Source of the DNA: Cupriavidus necator | GTDB lineage: Bacteria; Pseudomonadota; Gammaproteobacteria; Burkholderiales; Burkholderiaceae | Length of the DNA: 64,000 nt | NCBI RefSeq assembly: GCF_013141915.1 | Contig: NZ_SROX01000019.1 | Coordinates: 1 to 64,000 of the forward strand | Direction: 5' to 3' | Shown here: positions 35,607 to 44,725 of the stretch, in pieces | Layout: each line of letters starts with the position of its first letter | Position numbering within the stretch: the first letter of the stretch is position 1 | Translations under genes and position numbers: made by a program | The notes under the pieces: generated by a model | The model's input: only the letters and a program-made list of their open reading frames with translations | The model's database searches: none | What the model was told of the DNA's origin: nothing

Positions 35607-38600
35607 ATGAGGACACCCGCCGCCAGCATGACGCCCTTGCCTTCCCCGCCGCCCCCGACCGCCACTACCGCCGCCACCGCCGCCGCCAGCGCGGCGCCCG
35701 TCCCGCCTGCCGACATGCCCGGCTTTCTTGCCGGCGGCGGCGAAATGGGCGCGCTGATGCGCGCGTTCGACTGGGGCGCCACGCCGCTGGGACCGCCGCA
35801 GGGCTGGCCCCACAGCCTCAGGACGGCGCTGCGCATCATGCTGACTTCGCGCCAGCCCATCTGGATCGGCTGGGGCGATGCCTTGCACTTCTTCTACAAC
35901 GACGCCTACAAATCGATCATCGGCGGCAAGCACCCCGGCGCGCTCGGCCAGCCCACTTCCGTGGTCTGGCGCGAGATCTGGCCCGAGATCGGCCCGCTGC
36001 TGGCCACCGCGATGACCGGCACCGAAGGCACCTTCGTCGAGCAGAAGCTGCTGATCATGGAGCGCAATGGCTATCCGGAGGAGACCTACTACACCTTTTC
36101 CTACAGCCCGGTGCCGAATGACCACGGCGGCACCGGCGGCATCATCTGCGCCAACAGCGACGATACCGAACGCGTACTGGCCGAGCGCCAGCTGAACGTG
36201 CTGCGCGACGTGGCGGCTTCGGCCAGCGATGCGCGCGCGTGGCGCGACGCCTGCGAACGCGCCGTCGCGGCGCTGTCGGCGGACCCGCGCGACATCGTCT
36301 TTGCGCTGCTGTACATTGCCGAGCCCGGCGCCCGCACGCTGCAGCGCGCCGGTGCCATCGGCATCGACGCCAGCCACCCCGGCGCACCGGCGCAGCTCGC
36401 GCTGGACGCGCAGTGGCCATGGCCCGTGGCCGACGTGCTGGCGCAGCAGCAGCCGGGCCTGGTCAGCGGCCTGGCCGCGCGCTTTGCGGTGCCGCTGCCC
36501 GGCGGCGCATGGGGCGTGCCGCCGTCGCGCGCGGCCGTGATCGAGGTTGCGCCATCCGGCAGCGCATCGCATCGCGGCGTGCTGGTGGTAGGCCTGAACC
36601 CGTTCCGCCTGTTCGATGACCGCTACCGCAGCTTCCTGACGCTGGCGGCGGGACAGATCGGCGCTGCCATGCACTCGGCGCTGGCCTATGAGGCGGAGCG
36701 CAAGCGCGCCGAAGCGCTGGCCGAGATCGATCGCGCCAAGACCGCGTTCTTCTCCAACATCAGCCATGAGTTCCGCACGCCGCTGACGCTGATGCTCGGC
36801 CCGCTGGAAGAACTGGTCCGCCGCGCCGGTTCCGGCGAAGACCGCGCCTTGCTGGAGATGACGCATCGCAACGGGCTGCGCCTGCTCAAGCTGGTCAATG
36901 CGCTGCTGGATTTTTCGCGGATCGAGTCCGGCCGCGTCACGATGCGCCGCCAGCCCACCGACCTGGCCGCGTTGACGGCGGACCTGGCCTCGCTGTTCCG
37001 CGCGAGCATCGAAGCGGCCGGGATCGCGCTGCAAGTCGACTGCCCTCCGCTCTGCCCGCCGCTGGCGCGCGCCGTGGCGGTAGACCGCGACATGTGGGAG
37101 ACCATCGTGCTGAACCTGGTCTCGAACGCCTTCAAGTTCACCTTCGCCGGCACCATCCGCGTGGCCGTGGCCGCGCAAGGCGACGACACCGTGGCGTTCA
37201 TCGTGCGCGACACCGGCATCGGCATTCCGGCGGCGGAACTGCCACGCATCTTCGAGCGCTTCCATCGCGTCGAAGGCGCCCAGGGGCGCACCATCGAAGG
37301 CAGCGGCATCGGCCTGGCGCTGGTGCAGGAACTGGTGCGGCTGCATGGCGGCACCATCGACGTGCAGAGCGTGCCAGGCGAAGGCACCTGCTTCACCGTG
37401 CGCTTGCCGGCCGGCGCGGACGCGGCCGGCGAGGCAACGAACACCGACGCCGCGCCGGCGTCAAGCAGCGTGCAGGCACGCGCCTATGCCGAGACGGCGC
37501 TGCGCTGGCCGCCGGCGCAGGTGCCACCGGCGATGGCGCGCTCGGATGAGCTTGCCGTGCCGTTTCCGCAAGCGGCATCCGAAGCGACGCCCGAAGCAAG
37601 CACCGAAGACGGCGATGCGGCCGGCGGCGCCCTGGTGCTGGTGGTGGACGATAACGATGACCTGCGCGACTACATGCGCCGCCTGCTGGGCGCCGCCGGC
37701 CATCGCGTCGCCGTGGCCGCCGACGGCGAGGCGGCGCTTGCGCTGGCGCGCACGCAGGCGCCGGCGCTGGTGGTCTCGGACGTGATGATGCCGCGCCTGG
37801 ACGGCTTTGGCCTGGTGCGCGCGCTGCGTGCCGATGCCGACCTGAGCGATACGCCGGTGCTGCTGCTGTCTGCCCGTGCCGGCGAAGAGGCACGCGTCAG
37901 CGGCCTTGGCAGCGGCGCCGACGACTACCTGGTCAAGCCGTTTTCCGCGCGCGAGCTGCTGGCGCGCGTCGCCAGCAACCTGCGCCTGTCGGCGCTGCGC
38001 CGCGCCAGCGAGCGCAGGCTGCAGGAACTCAACGCCACGCTGGAACGCCGGGTCGCGCAAGCGGTGGCCGACCATGACCGCTTGTGGGAGCTGAGCGAAG
38101 ACCTGCTGATCGTGGCGCGCTTCGATGGCTGCCTGCAGCGGGTCAGCCCGGCCTGGACCCGCACGCTCGGCCACGCGCCGCAGCAGGTGCTGGGACGCGC
38201 GTATTTGTCGTTCATCTACGCCGACGACGTGGTCGGCGCCAGCGCGCAGCTGGACGCGCTGCGCCATGAAGGCGTGCCGGTGCGCTTCGAATGCCGGCAG
38301 CAGCGCGCCGACGGCGCGCTGCGCTGGCTGGCCTGGACGCTGTCGGTCGATCCGGCCAACGGCCATATCCACGGCGTCGGCCGCGACGTCACCGGCGACC
38401 GCGAAGCCCAGGCCGCGCTGCGCCATGCCGACGAGGCCCTGCGCACGGCGCAGAAGATGGAGGCGATCGGCAACCTGACCGGCGGCGTCGCCCATGACTT
38501 CAACAACCTGCTGCAGGTGATCGGCGGCAACCTGCAGTTGCTGGCGCGTGACCTGGCCGACGATGACCGCGCCGAGCCGCGCCTGCGCAACGCGCTGGCG

Positions 38601-40043
38601 GGCGTCGCGCGCGGCGCCAAGCTGGCGTCGCAGTTGCTGGCCTTCGGGCGGCGCCAGCCGCTGGCGCCCCGCGTGGTCAACCTGGGCCGGCTGGTGCGCA
38701 CGCTGGACGACATGCTGCGCCGGGCGCTGGGCGACGGCATCGAGATTGAGACGGTGGTGTCGCCCGACCAGTGGAACACACTGGTCGACCCCTTCCAGGT
38801 CGAGAACGCGCTGCTGAACCTGGCGATCAACGCCCGCGACGCCATGCACGGGCATGGGCGCCTCACCATCGCGGCGCGCAACGCCCTGCCGGGCGAAGCC
38901 GGCGACGAAGCCGCGGCCGCGTCAACGCAGTATGTGCTGCTGTCCGTCACCGACACCGGCGTCGGCATGCCGCCCGAGGTGCAGGAGCGCGTGTTCGAGC
39001 CCTTCTTCACGACCAAGCCCGAGGGCCAGGGCACCGGCCTGGGCCTGAGCATGGTGTATGGCTTCATCCGCCAGTCCGACGGCCACGTGAAGATCTTCAG
39101 CGAGCCCGGGCGCGGCACCACGGTCACGCTGTTCCTGCCACGCGTGCGCCGGGACGAAGACCCGGATATCGAAGTGGACGCAGGCCCCGCGCGCGGCGGC
39201 AGCGAGACCGTGCTGGTGGTGGAAGACGACGAAGACGTGCGTGCCACGGTGGTCGAGATGCTTGCCAGCCTGGGTTATCACGTGCTGCGCGCGCGCGACG
39301 CACACAGCGCGCTGGCCATCGTGGAGGGGGGCGTGCCGGTAGACCTGCTGTTCAGCGATGTGGTGATGCCCGGCCCGCTGCGCAGCACGGAACTGGCGCG
39401 CAAGCTGCGCGAACGGCTGCCGGAGGTGGGCGTGCTGTTCACCTCGGGCTACGCCGACAGCGTCATCGTGCATGACGGGCGGCTCGATGCCGGCATCGAA
39501 CTGCTCAGCAAGCCCTATACCCACGAGGCGCTGGCGCGCAAGGTGCGCCACGTGCTGGCCAATCGTAGCCAGCGCGCCGCGATGGTCGCGGACGCAACGC
39601 CGGTGGGCCACGCGCCAGAAGCCGCGCCGCTGCGCGTGCTGTGCGTCGACGACGACGCGCTGGTACGCGCCGGCACCGCGGAAGTGCTGCGCGCCTATGG
39701 CATGCACGCGCTCGAAGCGGACAGTGAAGCGACGGCGATGGCCATGCTGGCCGGCAATACGGTCGACGTGCTCGTGACCGACGTGGCGCTGGCCGGGGAT
39801 TCCGGCGTGGACCTGGCACTGGCGGCATGCGCGCACCATCCGCGGCTGGGCGTGGTGTTCGCCACCGGCTACGCGCTGGACCTGACGCCGGCCCAGCGCG
39901 CCGGGCTTGGCGCAGTTGCGATGCTGCGCAAGCCGTATCCGCCGCAGAGACTGCTCGAGGTGCTGCGCGATGTCGTTGGCGATGCCGAGAGCAATGTCGC
40001 ACGCCAGGCCGAAGCGTCCGGCCGGCCGCAACCGGCGAGCTGA
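35607..40043 (+). CDS. double hybrid sensor histidine kinase with three receivers
   Basis: About 1478 residues, no membrane helices. Order: Pro/Ala-rich leader (1-40), PAS-like domain (about 45-190), GAF domain (about 195-360), HisKA with His387 in SNISHEFRTPL and its ATPase (DTGIGIP, GSGIGLAL), receiver 1 (Asp725), coiled linker and PAS (about 820-940), second HisKA of the AHDFNNLL type with His963 and its ATPase (DTGVGMP, GTGLGLSMVYGF), receiver 2 (Asp1251) and receiver 3 (Asp1392). All receivers keep the phospho-Asp and Lys. No DNA-binding output domain. The ATG at 35607 is chosen; a TTG at 35529 is possible. Signal unknown; the C-terminal half looks like a FixL/RcsC-type blue-light or redox kinase but no cofactor motif is evident. 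Confidence 0.85.
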   Translation: MRTPAASMTPLPSPPPPTATTAATAAASAAPVPPADMPGFLAGGGEMGALMRAFDWGATPLGPPQGWPHSLRTALRIMLTSRQPIWIGWGDALHFFYNDAYKSIIGGKHPGALGQPTSVVWREIWPEIGPLLATAMTGTEGTFVEQKLLIMERNGYPEETYYTFSYSPVPNDHGGTGGIICANSDDTERVLAERQLNVLRDVAASASDARAWRDACERAVAALSADPRDIVFALLYIAEPGARTLQRAGAIGIDASHPGAPAQLALDAQWPWPVADVLAQQQPGLVSGLAARFAVPLPGGAWGVPPSRAAVIEVAPSGSASHRGVLVVGLNPFRLFDDRYRSFLTLAAGQIGAAMHSALAYEAERKRAEALAEIDRAKTAFFSNISHEFRTPLTLMLGPLEELVRRAGSGEDRALLEMTHRNGLRLLKLVNALLDFSRIESGRVTMRRQPTDLAALTADLASLFRASIEAAGIALQVDCPPLCPPLARAVAVDRDMWETIVLNLVSNAFKFTFAGTIRVAVAAQGDDTVAFIVRDTGIGIPAAELPRIFERFHRVEGAQGRTIEGSGIGLALVQELVRLHGGTIDVQSVPGEGTCFTVRLPAGADAAGEATNTDAAPASSSVQARAYAETALRWPPAQVPPAMARSDELAVPFPQAASEATPEASTEDGDAAGGALVLVVDDNDDLRDYMRRLLGAAGHRVAVAADGEAALALARTQAPALVVSDVMMPRLDGFGLVRALRADADLSDTPVLLLSARAGEEARVSGLGSGADDYLVKPFSARELLARVASNLRLSALRRASERRLQELNATLERRVAQAVADHDRLWELSEDLLIVARFDGCLQRVSPAWTRTLGHAPQQVLGRAYLSFIYADDVVGASAQLDALRHEGVPVRFECRQQRADGALRWLAWTLSVDPANGHIHGVGRDVTGDREAQAALRHADEALRTAQKMEAIGNLTGGVAHDFNNLLQVIGGNLQLLARDLADDDRAEPRLRNALAGVARGAKLASQLLAFGRRQPLAPRVVNLGRLVRTLDDMLRRALGDGIEIETVVSPDQWNTLVDPFQVENALLNLAINARDAMHGHGRLTIAARNALPGEAGDEAAAASTQYVLLSVTDTGVGMPPEVQERVFEPFFTTKPEGQGTGLGLSMVYGFIRQSDGHVKIFSEPGRGTTVTLFLPRVRRDEDPDIEVDAGPARGGSETVLVVEDDEDVRATVVEMLASLGYHVLRARDAHSALAIVEGGVPVDLLFSDVVMPGPLRSTELARKLRERLPEVGVLFTSGYADSVIVHDGRLDAGIELLSKPYTHEALARKVRHVLANRSQRAAMVADATPVGHAPEAAPLRVLCVDDDALVRAGTAEVLRAYGMHALEADSEATAMAMLAGNTVDVLVTDVALAGDSGVDLALAACAHHPRLGVVFATGYALDLTPAQRAGLGAVAMLRKPYPPQRLLEVLRDVVGDAESNVARQAEASGRPQPAS

Positions 40044-40092
40044 GCGCGCCGCCACGCAACCTGTCGGCTCCGCCGCCCGGCCGCTCAACCGC

Positions 40093-40443
40093 TCAACCGG
40101 CAAACAGCCAGCAGGCGCCCGCGCCGGCCAGCCCGATGAGCGCCACGCCGGGCAGCAGGCGCTGCACCGCGCGCGGCGCGTAGGACAAGCCCAGCGCCAC
40201 GGCGAGGGCACTGGCCGTCAGCATGCCCAGCCACGACACCGTGCCCACCGGCCCGCCCTGCGCGGCAATCTGCAGCCTCAACGCCAGCGTCAGCGCCAGC
40301 GCGCCGGCCAGGCGCAAACGCGCCACCGCGCCGCGCGTCGGCATGCTGCCGCGGCCATGGATATCGGCATGGTGGCGCTCGAGCGACAGCGCCAGGGCGG
40401 CAAACCCGGCCAGCGACAGCGCCAACGCAGCCAGCGCGTTCAT
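40093..40443 (-). CDS. DUF3325 iron-uptake-associated membrane protein
   Basis: 116-residue inner-membrane protein with four hydrophobic helices (ALAALALSLAGFAALALSLERH, RLAGALALTLALRLQIA, VSWLGMLTASALAVALGL, LLPGVALIGLAGAGACW) matching DUF3325. The stop of the PepSY gene overlaps its start (ATGA at 40440-40443), so they are translationally coupled. Proteins of this family occur in operons with PepSY and DUF3649 proteins next to TonB-dependent siderophore receptors and are thought to assist reductive iron release. Last gene of the Fur-boxed operon. Confidence 0.75.
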   Translation of the reverse strand: MNALAALALSLAGFAALALSLERHHADIHGRGSMPTRGAVARLRLAGALALTLALRLQIAAQGGPVGTVSWLGMLTASALAVALGLSYAPRAVQRLLPGVALIGLAGAGACWLFAG

Positions 40444-42080
40444 GCGGCCTCCTGCGTGCCGGCGACGTTGCGCGGACGCGATGCCATGCGCGCGCCAGCA
40501 GGTTGGCGGCGGCCCGTCATCCATGCGGCGGCGCCCAACCCCAGGCCCAGCGCCAGCGACACCAGGTCAAACCCGGCCACGGCGGCCGGCCCGCGCCCCT
40601 GCAGCAGGGTCACGCCCAGATGCGACGCGGTGGTCAGCGCATTGAGCAGCGGGATGGTGCCGAACAAGAGCGCGCCCGCCCACAGCTGCGCGCGCCACAT
40701 GCCGCGCGTGGGCCGGCACAGCGCCAGCAGCGCGCACGCGCCCCAGGCCATGAAGAACCAGCGGATCTCGGCCTCGGGCCGCTGCGCCATCGCCACCGGC
40801 AGCAGGCGGTTGGCCCAGAAGTAGCTGGCAAAGGCCACCGGCAGGCCGGCAATCGCGCCGATATTGAGCGCCTCGACCAGGCGCAGCCCAAACCCCGGCC
40901 GTCCCCGCGCGGCGATCGCCCTGGCCTGCTGCTGGCGCGTGCGCACGGCCCACAGGATCGCGCCAGTGGCCACCATGGCAGTGCCGGCCAGCCCGCACAG
41001 GAAGAACAGCGCGCGCAGGCCCGGCGCCGCAAAGCCGGCGATATGCAGGCCGGTCATGACGCTGCGCGTCAGTTCCGCGGCGGACTTGTTCTCGGCGTAC
41101 ATGCCGAGCAGGGCGCCGCTGGTACCCGCGAATTCGAGCGCCGGCGGATCGTGCGCGAGCGTAGCGGGCTCGGCGCGGCTGATCGTCACGGTTGCGTTGG
41201 CATCGCCCGGCAGGCTCACCACGATGCGGCGCACTGCCCCGCCCTGCCACGCGCGCTCGGCTTGCGCCATCATGTCCGGCACGCTCGCCAGGGGCGCGGC
41301 CGCGCCCGCGGCCTGGGGCGGCGGCGGGCGCAGCCTGGCCTGCGCCTGGAACGCGCGCTCGTCGCCGCGGTAGGCGGCCTCGATGCCCCACGGCATGTAC
41401 ATGAACAGCAGCGTGACCAGCCCCGTGTAGGTGATCATCAGGTGGAACGGCAGCGGCAGCACCGCCAGCGCGTTATGCGCATCGAGCCAGGAACGCTGGC
41501 CCTTGCCACGCCGGAAGGTAAAGAAATCAGCAAAGATGCGGCGATGGGTGATCACGCCGCTGACCATCGCCACCAGCATGAACATGGCGCAGAAGCCGGC
41601 AATCCAGCGCGCCCACCTGGCCGGCATGTAATGCAGGTCGAAGTGCAGCCGGTAGAGGAATTCGCCGCCGCGGGTCTCGCGCGCGGCTTGCAGCGGCGCA
41701 CCGGTGGCCGGATCGAGCAGGCGCGTGTCGAAGCGGACCGGCTTGCCGTCGGCATCGCGGGGCGCCTGGCCCGGCTTGTAGGTCCACAGCACGTTGACCG
41801 TGTCGCGCCGCGCATCCGGCAGCGTGATGAGCCAGCGCGCGGCATTCGGCGCCTCGCGCTCGAGGTAGCGCAACGCGTTCTGCGCCACCTGCGCCGCCGG
41901 GATCTGCGTGCCGGCATCGGCGCGCGCGGTGCGATGCAGCTCTGGCCGCATCCACAGCGAAATCTCTTCCTTGTAGTAGCTGGCGGTGCCGCCGCAGAAC
42001 ATCAGCCACAACACCCAGCACACCAGCAGGCCGCTCCAGGTGTGCAGCCATGCCATCGACTGCCTGAATCCCGCGCGCAT
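40440..42080 (-). CDS. PepSY-associated TM protein (PiuB/FoxB-like)
   Basis: 546-residue inner-membrane protein: N-terminal helix (SMAWLHTWSGLLVCWVLWLMFCGG) carrying the W-H-x-W-x-G-L signature of PepSY-TM proteins, a large periplasmic PepSY-containing loop, helices FMLVAMVSGVITHRRIF with His, FHLMITYTGLVTLLFMYMPWG, a second periplasmic domain, and five C-terminal helices. Conserved intramembrane histidines suggest haem binding, as in ferric-siderophore reductases of the FoxB/PiuB group. Both ends overlap their neighbours by four bases (ATGA), giving a tightly coupled DUF3649-PepSY-DUF3325 operon preceded by a Fur box. Role: iron release from imported siderophores, inferred from family. Confidence 0.85.
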   Translation of the reverse strand: MRAGFRQSMAWLHTWSGLLVCWVLWLMFCGGTASYYKEEISLWMRPELHRTARADAGTQIPAAQVAQNALRYLEREAPNAARWLITLPDARRDTVNVLWTYKPGQAPRDADGKPVRFDTRLLDPATGAPLQAARETRGGEFLYRLHFDLHYMPARWARWIAGFCAMFMLVAMVSGVITHRRIFADFFTFRRGKGQRSWLDAHNALAVLPLPFHLMITYTGLVTLLFMYMPWGIEAAYRGDERAFQAQARLRPPPPQAAGAAAPLASVPDMMAQAERAWQGGAVRRIVVSLPGDANATVTISRAEPATLAHDPPALEFAGTSGALLGMYAENKSAAELTRSVMTGLHIAGFAAPGLRALFFLCGLAGTAMVATGAILWAVRTRQQQARAIAARGRPGFGLRLVEALNIGAIAGLPVAFASYFWANRLLPVAMAQRPEAEIRWFFMAWGACALLALCRPTRGMWRAQLWAGALLFGTIPLLNALTTASHLGVTLLQGRGPAAVAGFDLVSLALGLGLGAAAWMTGRRQPAGARMASRPRNVAGTQEAA

Positions 42081-42376
42081 CACGCCGCCCGCCCAAGCGC
42101 CAGCATGGCCGACAGCAGCGCGGCCGGCAGCGCCAGCCCCAACCACGCGCGGCATGCGCTGCGCACCGCAAACACCCAGACCACCGCCCCGGCATAGATG
42201 GCGAACGACAGCAGCGTGGCCGTGGTCACGGCATCGTGCCGCGCCATCGGCAGGTAGAGCGCCAGCACCGCGGTGGCCAGCGCGGCCAGCGCATAGCCGC
42301 CGGCGATGGCGGCAACCGCGCGCGCGCCGACGCCGGCGCGATAGCGCCAGGGGCCGGCCTGGGTCACTTTGCTCAT
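42080..42376 (-). CDS. DUF3649 iron-uptake-associated membrane protein
   Basis: 98-residue inner-membrane protein with three hydrophobic helices (VAAIAGGYALAALATAVLALYLP, ATLLSFAIYAGAVVWVFAV, WLGLALPAALLSAMLAL), matching DUF3649, the first gene of the small iron operon. Its stop codon overlaps the PepSY gene start (ATGA at 42077-42082 region), so translation is coupled. A Fur box lies 110-130 bases upstream. Function is unknown beyond its constant company with PepSY and siderophore genes. Confidence 0.8.
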   Translation of the reverse strand: MSKVTQAGPWRYRAGVGARAVAAIAGGYALAALATAVLALYLPMARHDAVTTATLLSFAIYAGAVVWVFAVRSACRAWLGLALPAALLSAMLALGRAA

Positions 42377-42486
42377 GCCGGCCCTCCCACGGCGGGGACA
42401 TCACAGCAGGCGATGGGGATAGACAAACCGGGGTGGGGGATGGCGGGGACGGCAGACATGTGGCGAGGCGGATTTCGGGTCATCAC

Positions 42487-42506
42487 GAATGATAACAATT
42501 CGCATT
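42487..42506. promoter_or_regulatory. Fur box of the DUF3649-PepSY-DUF3325 operon
   Basis: GAATGATAACAATTCGCATT closely matches the Fur consensus (ATGATAA-x-x-AT-x-x-CATT). It lies in the 321-base gap between the divergent iron operon and the isochorismatase-like gene, nearer the former. Given the known iron link of the PepSY operon, repression by iron-Fur is likely. A second, even better Fur box is at 740-763. Confidence 0.65.
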
Positions 42507-42697
42507 TTCTATCTCAAGGTCACCACTGTCCGCCTATGGCTCACCCCTGTTCATATCTCAATTTTTTTGAATAACTATGACAAGGAATGTTCCCTGTAAG
42601 GCGCATTCACTTCGCTATAGTTCCATCCATGGCAACGCACCAAGAAATAAGCGCCGCCGCAAACGATCAACTAATTTGAATTAACCAGGAGAATCCC

Positions 42698-43396
42698 ATG
42701 TCGAACGCCCAGCTTGAAGTCCTGACCCCGCGCAACAGCCAGCTGATCATCATCGACCACCAGCCGCAGATGGCCTTCGGCGTCCAGTCGATGGATCGCC
42801 AGACCATGAAGAACAATGTGGTCGGGCTGGCCAAGGCGGCCAGCGTGTTCGACGTGCCGACCATCATCACCACGGTGGAGAGCGACTCGTTCTCGGGCCA
42901 TACCTACCCGGAATTGCTCGATGTGTTTCCCGGCAAGCAGACCCTGGAGCGCACCTCGATGAATTCGTGGGACGACCAGAAGGTGCGCGATGCCCTGCAG
43001 GCCGCCGGCCGCAAGAAAGTGGTGGTGGCCGGACTGTGGACCGAGGTGTGCAACACCACCTTCGCACTGAGCGCGATGCTGGAAGGCGACTACGAGATCT
43101 ACATGGTGGCCGACGCCTCGGGCGGCACCAGCAAGGAAGCGCACGACTACGCCATGCAGCGCATGATCCAGGCCGGCGTGGTGCCGGTGACGTGGCAGCA
43201 GGTCCTGCTGGAGTGGCAGCGCGACTGGAAGAACCGCGACACCTACGACGCCGTGATCGACATCGCCAGGGAACACTCGGGCGCGTACGGCATGGGTATC
43301 GACTATGCCTACACGATGGTGCACAAGGCCGCGCAGCGCACCGCGACGCCGCACGAGTCGGTCGCGCCGGTGCACGCCCCGGTGATCGAGCGCTGA
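42698..43396 (+). CDS. isochorismatase family (YcaC-like) hydrolase
   Basis: 232-residue cysteine hydrolase. Asp20 in LIIIDHQPQM and Cys118 in AGLWTEVCNTTFALSAM are the catalytic Asp and Cys; the cis-peptide region before the Cys is conserved. Overall it resembles YcaC-type hydrolases, which act on amides or acyl compounds of unknown identity, rather than true isochorismatases. ATG 42698 follows CCAGGAGAA. A 36-residue membrane peptide gene follows 31 bases later. The neighbouring Fur box faces the other way, so there is no strong reason to link it to siderophores. Confidence 0.88.
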   Translation: MSNAQLEVLTPRNSQLIIIDHQPQMAFGVQSMDRQTMKNNVVGLAKAASVFDVPTIITTVESDSFSGHTYPELLDVFPGKQTLERTSMNSWDDQKVRDALQAAGRKKVVVAGLWTEVCNTTFALSAMLEGDYEIYMVADASGGTSKEAHDYAMQRMIQAGVVPVTWQQVLLEWQRDWKNRDTYDAVIDIAREHSGAYGMGIDYAYTMVHKAAQRTATPHESVAPVHAPVIER

Positions 43397-43427
43397 CCCG
43401 CGCCGGCTTCCGACGGGAGAAAACACC

Positions 43428-43538
43428 ATGAACCCAAGCGCAAACCTTGCCCATGGCGCACTGCTGCTCGGATGCTGGCTGGCGCTCGGCACCACCAGCC
43501 TCGCCGCCGCGGCCCTGGTCGCAAGTACGCTCGCCTGA
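43428..43538 (+). CDS. 36-residue membrane peptide
   Basis: A short gene starting at ATG 43428 with GGGAG nine bases upstream. The peptide has a polar start (MNPSANLAHG) and one long hydrophobic stretch (ALLLGCWLALGTTSLAAAAL), so it should be a single-pass membrane peptide or an unprocessed signal-like peptide. It sits 31 bases behind the hydrolase gene and is likely co-transcribed. I do not recognise a family. Ribosome site and hydrophobicity support it; chance cannot be excluded for this length. Confidence 0.45.
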   Translation: MNPSANLAHGALLLGCWLALGTTSLAAAALVASTLA

Positions 43539-43576
43539 GCGGCGCAGGCGCGGTCGGCAAAAGGCCGCGTTTCCGG

Positions 43577-44494
43577 CTAGCCCTGCCGCGCGAACATCGA
43601 CATGTGCCGGCCGATATGGTCCAGCAGCTCGATCGCTGCCGCGGGCAGGGGCCGGCCGTCTTTCACCAGCAGCCGGGCCTGGGTGCCGAGGAACAGGGGA
43701 TGGTCCAGCGGCACCACCGCCAGCGTGCCCGCCGCGATCTCGCGGTAAGCGGCGAATTCACCGATCAGCGTCATGTACTGGCCGTAGGCGACGAACTGCT
43801 TCAGCGCGGTCAATGAGTTGCTGACCAGCGTCGCGCGGATCGAGATGTTTTCGGCGAACTCGACCATGCGCAAGGCATGGCCGACGCCAAACGAGGCCGG
43901 CATCATGGCCAGCGGGTAGTCCTGCAGGTCGGCAATCCCGGCTGCGCCGCCGCGCAGGGCCAGCGGGTGGTCGGGCCTGACCAGCAGCACCACGGGCTGC
44001 GGCGCGCTCGCCCGGTACGCGATGCGCGGGTGCGGCGGCGGGTTGTAGGCCAGCCCGATATGCGCGCGGCTTTCCGCCACTTCCTCCAGCACGCCATCGA
44101 CCGCAAGGATATCCATGCGGATATCGAGGCGGGGGTAGCGCGCACAGAACCGTGCCAGCACCTCATTGACGAGCAGGTCGACGTAGCCTTCGCTCAGCAC
44201 CACGCGCACCTCGCCTTGCTGCAGCCCTTGCAGCGCGTGCAGCTCGTCTTCCAGCTTTTCCTGGTGCGAGCGGTAGCCGCGCCAGAATTCCAGCAGGTGC
44301 GCCGCCGCGGCGGTGGGACGGAGCCCGCGCGGCTCGCGTTCGAACAGCATCGCGCCGAGCTCTTCCTCGAGCAGGCGGATCTGCCGCGTGATGACCGAGG
44401 GCGAGGTATTCAGGCTCTCCGCGGCGCCGCGGATGGTGCCATGCGCCAGCACTTCACGGAAATATCGCAGCCGTTGCTGATTGATTTCTCGCAT
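43577..44494 (-). CDS. LysR family regulator
   Basis: 305-residue LysR-type regulator. Helix-turn-helix at about 3-60 (RLRYFREVLAHGTIRGAAESLNTSPSVITRQIRLLEEELG) and a periplasmic-binding-fold effector domain (EVRVVLSEGYVDLLVNEVLARF, IAYRASAPQPVVLLVRPDHPLA). ATG 44494 is chosen because the domain begins at once; upstream extension only runs antisense to the MFS gene. It is divergent from the MFS-creatininase-RidA genes (231-base gap), its probable targets. The effector is unknown; a substrate of the creatininase-family enzyme is a natural guess. Confidence 0.9.
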   Translation of the reverse strand: MREINQQRLRYFREVLAHGTIRGAAESLNTSPSVITRQIRLLEEELGAMLFEREPRGLRPTAAAAHLLEFWRGYRSHQEKLEDELHALQGLQQGEVRVVLSEGYVDLLVNEVLARFCARYPRLDIRMDILAVDGVLEEVAESRAHIGLAYNPPPHPRIAYRASAPQPVVLLVRPDHPLALRGGAAGIADLQDYPLAMMPASFGVGHALRMVEFAENISIRATLVSNSLTALKQFVAYGQYMTLIGEFAAYREIAAGTLAVVPLDHPLFLGTQARLLVKDGRPLPAAAIELLDHIGRHMSMFARQG

Positions 44495-44725
44495 GTCGAA
44501 CGCGGGGTCGCGCGGATTTTTTTCCGGAGCGGTAACGATACCTGAACGCGCCTCGCCTTGCTCGCCGGGGGCAGCGTGGGCCACCTGGCCACGCTGCGTT
44601 GCCCGGAACAGAACGAAGTGTGGACCGAGTTGCTGTTTGCCAGCGAGGCGCCGGCTGCCAGGATTGTGCTCACGAGGGCCCCGACGAAGCCCCATCGAGC
44701 CGCAACCCCACCGGAGACAGCCAGC

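Noticed and set aside
42487..42697. Isochorismatase-like gene as a siderophore gene controlled by the Fur box
   Set aside because: The protein is of the YcaC type, no entA/B/E/F-like genes are nearby, and the box is closer to the divergent PepSY operon, whose iron link is established.
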